DNA of 10,490 nucleotides from contig CALEYM010000198.1 of NCBI GenBank assembly GCA_937926185.1, positions 1 to 10,490 on the forward strand. The letters are read 5' to 3'. Positions 5,984 through 10,490 of this stretch are shown here, one piece after another. The stretch comes from an uncultured Bacteroidota bacterium (GTDB taxonomy: Bacteria; Bacteroidota; Bacteroidia; Chitinophagales; Saprospiraceae). The first letter of the stretch is position 1. The number at the start of each line of letters is the position of its first letter. The translations under genes were made by a program, and so were the position numbers. The notes under the pieces are model-generated. The model was not told the DNA's origin and did not search any database. It saw only the letters and a program-made list of their open reading frames with translations.

Positions 5984-7903
5984 TCAACGCTTCAACCAAT
6001 AAATGAACAATGCGGCCAGCGCCACGGCGCCCATCACGAAACTGAGGGCGTACTGTTGCACCTGACCCGATTGGATTCCCTTGATCGCCCGTGCAACGCG
6101 GGTTGTCACCCAGGCGATACCGTTCATGGAGCCGTCTACCACGTGCCGGTCGAACCAGGCTGCCGGCCAGGCAATACCTTTGAACAGGACGTTTTTCGTT
6201 ACGGCTAAATATATTTCATCGATGTAAAACTTGCGGTGGGCTAAGCGGTACAAGCCGCTCAGGCTTTCGGCAATTTGGGCAGGCCGATCGGATGGCTTGC
6301 GATACAGGGCCATTGCCGCCAAAATGCCGGCCACACTGATGCCGCTGGCCGTGAGGGCAATGGTAATATCGAGATGTGAACCCGCGGGAAGGCGATCGGC
6401 AGTCACATATTGTCCGAAAGGAATAAATCCGCATACCGCGCTCAGCACCGCCAGCAGTATCAGGGGCGCCCACATGACGGCCGGGGCTTCGTGCGGTGTA
6501 TGGTGATATTGCCGGTCTTCGCCCCAAAATACCCGGAAATACAGGCGGAACATATACAAAGCCGTCATGCCGGCCACCAACAGCGCGATCCCGTAAATGG
6601 CGGGATTGTGGTGCAGCGCCGCGGCCAGAATTTCATCCTTGGAGAAAAATCCCGCAAACGGCGGAATGCCCGCAATGGCCAGGCAAGCCACCAGGAAAGC
6701 GCCGTGCGTTATGGGCAGATAACGCCGCAAACCGCCCATTTCGCCCATGACATTGCTGTGCACGGCGTGAATGACCGCTCCGGCGCCCAGGAAGAGCAGG
6801 GCTTTGAACATGGCGTGGGTGAACAGGTGGAACATGGAAGCGGTATATCCCAGGCCTTCCTCTGCCCCATATCCGGATACCCCCAGCGCCAGCATCATAT
6901 ATCCGATCTGCGACATGGTGGAATAGGCCAGCACCCGTTTGATATCGTCCTGGGTCAGCGCAATTACGGCGGCAAACAGAGCGGTAATGGCGCCGGTCCA
7001 GGCCACAATGTCCAGTGCCGGGCCGTCTGACAGATGGTACACCGGGAACAGCCGCGCCACGAGATAAACGCCCGCCACCACCATCGTGGCGGCGTGGATC
7101 AACGCCGAAACCGGCGTCGGGCCTTCCATGGCATCGGGCAGCCAGATGTGCAGCGGGAACATGGCCGATTTACCCGCGCCGCCCATAAAAATGAGCACCA
7201 GCGCCCAGGTCAGTACCGAAGCGCCCATAAAGGTGGCGGATGCCGCGCCGGCAATGGCTGCGCCGTCGGGATTGTTCAGCATTACAAAATCGAAAGTACC
7301 GCTGTACCACGACAGCAGCAGGATACCCACCAGGAAGCCGAAATCGGCAAAACGGGTGACGATGAACGCTTTTTTGGCCGCCGCCACCGCCGAGGGCCGG
7401 TCGTAATAAAATCCGATCAGCAGGTAGGAGGAAACGCCCACCAATTCCCAGAAGAAATAGATCTGAAACAGGTTGGTGGCCAGCACCAAGCCGTACATGG
7501 AAAAACTGAACAACGACAAAAAAGCGTAGTACCGCGCAAAACCCGCCTCGCCTTTCATGTAGCCCAGGCTGTAGATATGGACCATGGACGACACCACCGA
7601 AATGACCACCAGCATCATCACCGAAATGGGATCGAGCAGGATGCCCATGTGTACCGCCAGGGTGTCGTTGAACTTCAGCCAGGTGGCGTCAAAGGGGATC
7701 AGCGTCGGCCAGCCGCTTTCCGGCGGGGCAGTCGAAAAATACTGCGCTGCCGTCAGGAGACTTAGCAACAGTGTGATCAGGATGCCGCCGGTTCCGATCA
7801 GGCCGGCCAGCCGGGGCCGGATGTACATGCTCGACAGGCCCGTCAGCAAGAAGACCAGAAAAGGCAGCAGGACAATCCAGATCGTGTAAGAATATCCTTC
7901 CAT
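5984..7903 (-). CDS. nuoL: NADH-quinone oxidoreductase subunit L
   Basis: Distal antiporter-like proton-pumping subunit of complex I; in the family its C-terminal lateral helix clamps NuoM and NuoN. At 639 residues it is close to the usual 610-650. Channel residues are present: Glu153 in FFWELVGVSSYLLIGF, Asp187 in VTRFADFGF, Lys245 in GGAGKSAMFPLHIWLPDAMEG, His270 in SALIHAATMV, Lys322 in DDIKRVLAYSTMSQIGYM, Lys367 in FTHAMFKALLFLGAG and Lys422 in GFFSKDEIL. The C-terminal region after about 500 carries a polar stretch (RKFYIDEIY, about 560-568) and a final membrane helix ending at WLKR, as in NuoL. The gene starts at ATG 7901-7903, 152 bp after the nuoK stop, an unusually long gap that holds a palindrome, and ends 3 bp before nuoM. 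Confidence 0.97.
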   Translation of the reverse strand: MEGYSYTIWIVLLPFLVFLLTGLSSMYIRPRLAGLIGTGGILITLLLSLLTAAQYFSTAPPESGWPTLIPFDATWLKFNDTLAVHMGILLDPISVMMLVVISVVSSMVHIYSLGYMKGEAGFARYYAFLSLFSFSMYGLVLATNLFQIYFFWELVGVSSYLLIGFYYDRPSAVAAAKKAFIVTRFADFGFLVGILLLSWYSGTFDFVMLNNPDGAAIAGAASATFMGASVLTWALVLIFMGGAGKSAMFPLHIWLPDAMEGPTPVSALIHAATMVVAGVYLVARLFPVYHLSDGPALDIVAWTGAITALFAAVIALTQDDIKRVLAYSTMSQIGYMMLALGVSGYGAEEGLGYTASMFHLFTHAMFKALLFLGAGAVIHAVHSNVMGEMGGLRRYLPITHGAFLVACLAIAGIPPFAGFFSKDEILAAALHHNPAIYGIALLVAGMTALYMFRLYFRVFWGEDRQYHHTPHEAPAVMWAPLILLAVLSAVCGFIPFGQYVTADRLPAGSHLDITIALTASGISVAGILAAMALYRKPSDRPAQIAESLSGLYRLAHRKFYIDEIYLAVTKNVLFKGIAWPAAWFDRHVVDGSMNGIAWVTTRVARAIKGIQSGQVQQYALSFVMGAVALAALFIYWLKR

Positions 7904-7965
7904 CCCAGGTATAGTGTTTTAAGTGTATCAGTGCACACTGCCGGATCTTTCGTTTTTCGGGTTCC

Positions 7966-7998
7966 AGACCTTCCAGGTTTGCCAAACCTGGAAGGTCT
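7966..7998. repeat. 33-bp perfect palindrome, copy 2, within the nuoK-nuoL spacer
   Basis: Left arm AGACCTTCCAGGTTTG (7966-7981), one central C (7982), then the exact reverse complement of the arm (7983-7998). Compared with the copy at 1801-1833, three positions of the left arm differ (T/C, A/G, T/G) and each is matched by the complementary change in the right arm. The nearby CCGGA (7941-7945) and TCCGG (8001-8005) could lengthen the fold. It lies 62 bp upstream of the nuoL start, inside the operon, and has no T-run on either side, so it is not an ordinary terminator. No other feature was found in the 152-bp spacer 7904-8055. Confidence 0.88.
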
Positions 7999-8055
7999 TG
8001 TCCGGAAAGCCGGTAGTGCAGTTGTAGTATTTCGGCAATGAGGGGTTTCCAGGCA

Positions 8056-8373
8056 TCAGTATTTCAGGGTATCCACATTATCCACGTCCACCGTTTTGAT
8101 CCGGCGGTAAAGGTTGATGACGATAGCAATGGCCAGGGCCACCTCGGCGGCAGCCACGGCGATGAGGAACAGGGTGAAAAATTGCCCGGCGGGCTCCCCT
8201 GGGTATAAATACTTGTTAAAAGCCACGAAATTGATCGCCGCCCCGTTCAGGATCAGCTCCAGCGACATCAGGATCGTGATCAGGTTTTTGCGGGTAACAA
8301 ATCCGTACACGCCGATAAAAAACATGAGTGTGGAAACGGCCAGGATTTCGATGAGACTGACTCCGGGTATCAT
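8056..8373 (-). CDS. nuoK: NADH-quinone oxidoreductase subunit K
   Basis: Small three-helix membrane subunit of complex I (homologue of mitochondrial ND4L) on the proton path between the quinone site and the antiporter-like subunits. The 105 residues match the usual 100-105. The two membrane glutamates are present: Glu39 in ILMSLELILNGAAINF and Glu77 in AVAAAEVALAIAIV, equivalent to E. coli NuoK Glu36 and Glu72. The start ATG (8371-8373) overlaps the nuoJ stop in a 4-base ATGA, so translational coupling is likely. The hydrophilic tail (RRIKTVDVDNVDTLKY) is typical. Nothing irregular was seen inside the gene. Confidence 0.96.
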   Translation of the reverse strand: MIPGVSLIEILAVSTLMFFIGVYGFVTRKNLITILMSLELILNGAAINFVAFNKYLYPGEPAGQFFTLFLIAVAAAEVALAIAIVINLYRRIKTVDVDNVDTLKY

Positions 8374-8906
8374 AATGTCTGATTTTCTTGATTTAGATTG
8401 CTAGCGGCGCCGGGTTTATGTTTGGCAATGACAACGGCCCCGATAATAGCGGCCAGCAACAGAATGCTGATCACCTCAAAGGGTAACAGGTAACCACCTT
8501 CGCCGGGCGAAAGCAACAGCCCGCCCAGAGTGTCGAGGTCGGCGCGTTCGGGCGCCTCCACCCGGGTAAAAGGGGTAGTCGACAGCAGGTACAACACCAT
8601 ACCCGCTCCGCCTGCGCAGACCACTCCCGCTGCGCCCGCCCGAAGCCAGGAAGGGGGCTCCATTTTATAGTCGATCTCGTGGGTGAGCAGGATCGAAAAA
8701 ATGATCAGCACTACGATGCCGCCGGCGTACACTGTCAGTTGAACGGCGCCCAGAAAATTGTAGCCGATCAGGAAGTAGAAACCGGCGATAGCAGCCAGCA
8801 CGCCGAACAGGTAAACAGCCGAACGCAGCAGGCGCGGACTCAGCACCGACATCAGGCTAAGCGACAGCATGGCAAAGGCCAGTATGTAGAAAACGATCTT
8901 TTCCAT
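8370..8906 (-). CDS. nuoJ: NADH-quinone oxidoreductase subunit J
   Basis: Membrane subunit of complex I (homologue of mitochondrial ND6), whose third helix changes conformation during coupling. The 178-residue product has about five hydrophobic helices. The hallmark TM3 motif is clear: AVQLTVYAGGIVVLIIFSIL with Tyr60 and the following glycines, equivalent to Tyr59 of E. coli NuoJ. The N-terminal LRSAVYLFGVLAAIAGFYFLIG segment (27-48) is also characteristic. The start ATG is 11 bp after the nuoI stop. The upstream bases (TAAGTTATTCGTAT) hold no Shine-Dalgarno sequence, as is usual in Bacteroidota. The soluble C-terminus (after about residue 165) is short and variable. Confidence 0.95.
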   Translation of the reverse strand: MEKIVFYILAFAMLSLSLMSVLSPRLLRSAVYLFGVLAAIAGFYFLIGYNFLGAVQLTVYAGGIVVLIIFSILLTHEIDYKMEPPSWLRAGAAGVVCAGGAGMVLYLLSTTPFTRVEAPERADLDTLGGLLLSPGEGGYLLPFEVISILLLAAIIGAVVIAKHKPGAASNLNQENQTL

Positions 8907-8917
8907 ATACGAATAAC

Positions 8918-9409
8918 TTATTCTTCAACGCCTTTCTCCAATTTGGAACCCGGGCGGTTGAGCACTTTTGTCAGTTGTGAACGGTCAAAAACGGCGTGTT
9001 CGAAGTTGTGTCCCATTTTAATGGCGTCGGTCGGGCACGACAAAATGCAGAGGTTGCACATGGTGCACATCGACAAATGGTACACAAAGGTTTCCAGTTG
9101 TTTTTTCTTTTTGCCGGTTTCCGGGTCTTCCCGCCGCGCCCAGATGATCTCGATAGAGCCGTTGGGGCAGGCCACCTCACAGGCGGAGCAACCCGTGCAA
9201 CGGTGTTCGTTGGCCTCGTTGTGGAGCAATATCACCTCGCCCCTGAACCGCTCGAACATTTGCAGGGTCTCGCGATTGTCGGGATATTCCTGTGTGATGA
9301 TCTCCTGACGGGCGTGGGCAATGTACTTGCCGGTCACCTTCATGCCGGCAATCAGTCCCCGGATGGCGTCGTAGATCTCTTTGAAGTATTCAAATATCGC
9401 TTTGAACAT
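8918..9409 (-). CDS. nuoI: NADH-quinone oxidoreductase subunit I (two 4Fe-4S clusters)
   Basis: Peripheral-arm iron-sulphur subunit of complex I carrying clusters N6a and N6b, which pass electrons towards N2 and the quinone site. It has 163 residues. Two ferredoxin-type motifs are complete: Cys71-Cys74-Cys77 followed by Cys81-Pro (CTGCSACEVACP), and Cys115-Cys118-Cys121 followed by Cys125-Pro (CTMCNLCILSCP). The spacing between them includes a short Lys-rich segment (GKKKKQ, 99-104). The N-terminus (about 1-30) is an amphipathic helix expected to lie on the membrane next to NuoH, and the FRGEVILLHNEANEHRC block (55-71) resembles the canonical RGxxxL...xERC segment. ATG at 9407-9409 is 19 bp after nuoH. 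No missing ligand was seen. Confidence 0.96.
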   Translation of the reverse strand: MFKAIFEYFKEIYDAIRGLIAGMKVTGKYIAHARQEIITQEYPDNRETLQMFERFRGEVILLHNEANEHRCTGCSACEVACPNGSIEIIWARREDPETGKKKKQLETFVYHLSMCTMCNLCILSCPTDAIKMGHNFEHAVFDRSQLTKVLNRPGSKLEKGVEE

Positions 9410-9428
9410 CGTTGTTCCGGATTTTCTT

Positions 9429-10490
9429 TTAAAAATGCCAGCCTAAGTACACCAGAATGGCCATGATCACAATATTCATCAGGTTCAGGGGCATGAGGTA
9501 TTTCCACTCCAGGTGGAGCAACTGGTCGATACGCAGGCGCGGGAAGGTCCATTTGAACCACATCATCAGGAAGATGATACCACCCACTTTTACGAAAAAC
9601 CAGATGAAAGGCGGTATAAAATCCATGATCCGGTTGAACGCGTGCCAGTCGCCGATATGCAGGGGCATCCAGCCGCCGAAGAACACCGTGGCGGCAATGG
9701 CCGACATGGTGAACATGTTCACAAATTCAGCCAGGAAAAAGAAAGCGAACTTCAGCCCGGAATATTCAGTGTGGAAGCCGGCGGTCAGTTCCGATTCGGC
9801 TTCCGGCAGGTCGAAAGGCCCGCGGTTGATCTCCGCGATAGCGGCCGTAATGAAGAGGAAGAACGCCGCGATGGCAGGCAAATGCCCTTTGAAAATCCAC
9901 CAGCCGTCCGCCTGGCTTTGGATGATCTCCGATAACTGGAGCGTGCCGGTCAGCAGCACCATGGTCAGCAAAGACAGGCCTACCGAGAGTTCATAGCTGA
10001 CGATCTGCGCCCCGCTCCGCATGGCGCCGATAAGCGCGTATTTATTGTTGCTGGACCAACCGGCCAGCAAAATACCCACCACGCCGATAGACGATACGGC
10101 TATGATAAATAGCAGGCCGATATTGATATCGAAAGCCTGCAGGCCCGGGGCGAAAGGGATCAGCGACAACACCATGAGCGCCGCCAGCGAAATGATAAAC
10201 GGCGCGAGGTTGAAGAGCAGTTTGTCGGCTTTATTTACGGTGACCGGCTCTTTCAGCAAGAGTTTGATGGCGTCGGCCACCGTTTGGAAAGTACCCTGCC
10301 AACCCACGCGGTTCGGCCCCAGCCGCAGCTGGAAAAAAGCGCAAACGCGGCGTTCCGCATACACCAGCACCAAACCCAAAATGGAATAAAAGCCCAGGTA
10401 TATCAGGATGATAATGGCCCATATCAGCGCAGTGGCCACTCCGGGGCTGAACTGCGCGTTCAGATAGTTTCGGATAGAATCAACAAGCGG
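9429..10490 (-). CDS. nuoH: NADH-quinone oxidoreductase subunit H (5' end open at window edge)
   Basis: Membrane subunit of complex I (homologue of mitochondrial ND1) that forms much of the quinone chamber and joins the peripheral and membrane arms. Counting from an in-frame GTG at 10437-10439 it has 336 residues. Conserved blocks are AERRVCAFFQLRLGPNRVG (28-46), WSSNNKYALIGAMRSGAQ (128-145), SYE (148-150) and EINRGPFDLPEAESE (203-217) followed by TAGFHTEYSG (219-228). The frame stays open beyond that GTG to the window edge, adding 17 codons (PLVDSIRNYLNAQFSPG) that resemble an amphipathic N-terminal helix. With no ribosome-binding site before the GTG, I infer that the true start lies outside the window, so I annotate it as 5'-partial; a 336-residue protein from the GTG is the alternative. 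It is followed by nuoI after 19 bp. Confidence 0.95.
   Translation of the reverse strand, partial: PLVDSIRNYLNAQFSPGVATALIWAIIILIYLGFYSILGLVLVYAERRVCAFFQLRLGPNRVGWQGTFQTVADAIKLLLKEPVTVNKADKLLFNLAPFIISLAALMVLSLIPFAPGLQAFDINIGLLFIIAVSSIGVVGILLAGWSSNNKYALIGAMRSGAQIVSYELSVGLSLLTMVLLTGTLQLSEIIQSQADGWWIFKGHLPAIAAFFLFITAAIAEINRGPFDLPEAESELTAGFHTEYSGLKFAFFFLAEFVNMFTMSAIAATVFFGGWMPLHIGDWHAFNRIMDFIPPFIWFFVKVGGIIFLMMWFKWTFPRLRIDQLLHLEWKYLMPLNLMNIVIMAILVYLGWHF

Noticed and set aside
1..10490. tRNA, rRNA, CRISPR array, toxin-antitoxin or defence genes
   Set aside because: I saw no spaced direct repeats, no tRNA-like or rRNA-like sequence and no such protein motifs; the remaining spacers are short or filled by the repeats listed.

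Overview
The window looks like a chromosomal segment of a member of the Bacteroidota, perhaps from the Saprospiria/Chitinophagia side; this is inferred from style, not from a marker gene. The supporting signs are a NuoH-to-NuoN respiratory complex I cluster, exported proteins whose signal peptides end in A-Q, weak or absent Shine-Dalgarno sequences, and no classical promoters. Positions 2946-10490 (minus strand) hold the distal half of a nuo operon in the standard order nuoH-I-J-K-L-M-N. The nuoA-G part is not visible and presumably lies beyond the right edge.

Layout from left to right: (1) 48-1658, plus strand, an exported protein of unknown function that looks like a beta-propeller and has no ordinary start codon. 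(2) 1659-1920, a gene-free convergent spacer holding a candidate 180-bp miniature inverted-repeat element, inside which sits a perfect 33-bp palindrome. (3) 1921-2523, minus, a small secreted protein, probably an outer-membrane beta-barrel, with an Asp/Trp-rich acidic tract. (4) 2591-2920, minus, a 109-residue cytoplasmic protein of unknown function directly behind nuoN. (5) nuoN, nuoM, nuoL, nuoK, nuoJ, nuoI and nuoH on the minus strand, transcribed from the right edge leftward. Most nuo junctions are tight (4-bp overlap to 19-bp gap), but nuoM/nuoN (116 bp) and nuoK/nuoL (152 bp) are opened by two unrelated palindromic repeats.

NuoH and NuoJ-N form the membrane arm of NADH:quinone oxidoreductase, and NuoI is the two-cluster ferredoxin subunit that passes electrons towards the quinone site at NuoH. 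NuoL, NuoM and NuoN are the antiporter-like proton-pumping subunits. NuoL and NuoN keep the expected channel Glu and Lys residues. NuoM keeps its Glu and second Lys but has Leu where the central-channel TM7 lysine is expected.

No defence system, CRISPR array, RNA gene or complete transposon was found. The most interesting signals are the NuoM lysine replacement, a pair of 33-bp palindromes that differ by three fully compensated base-pair changes, the MITE-like element, and a hairpin repeat that overlaps the nuoM stop codon.
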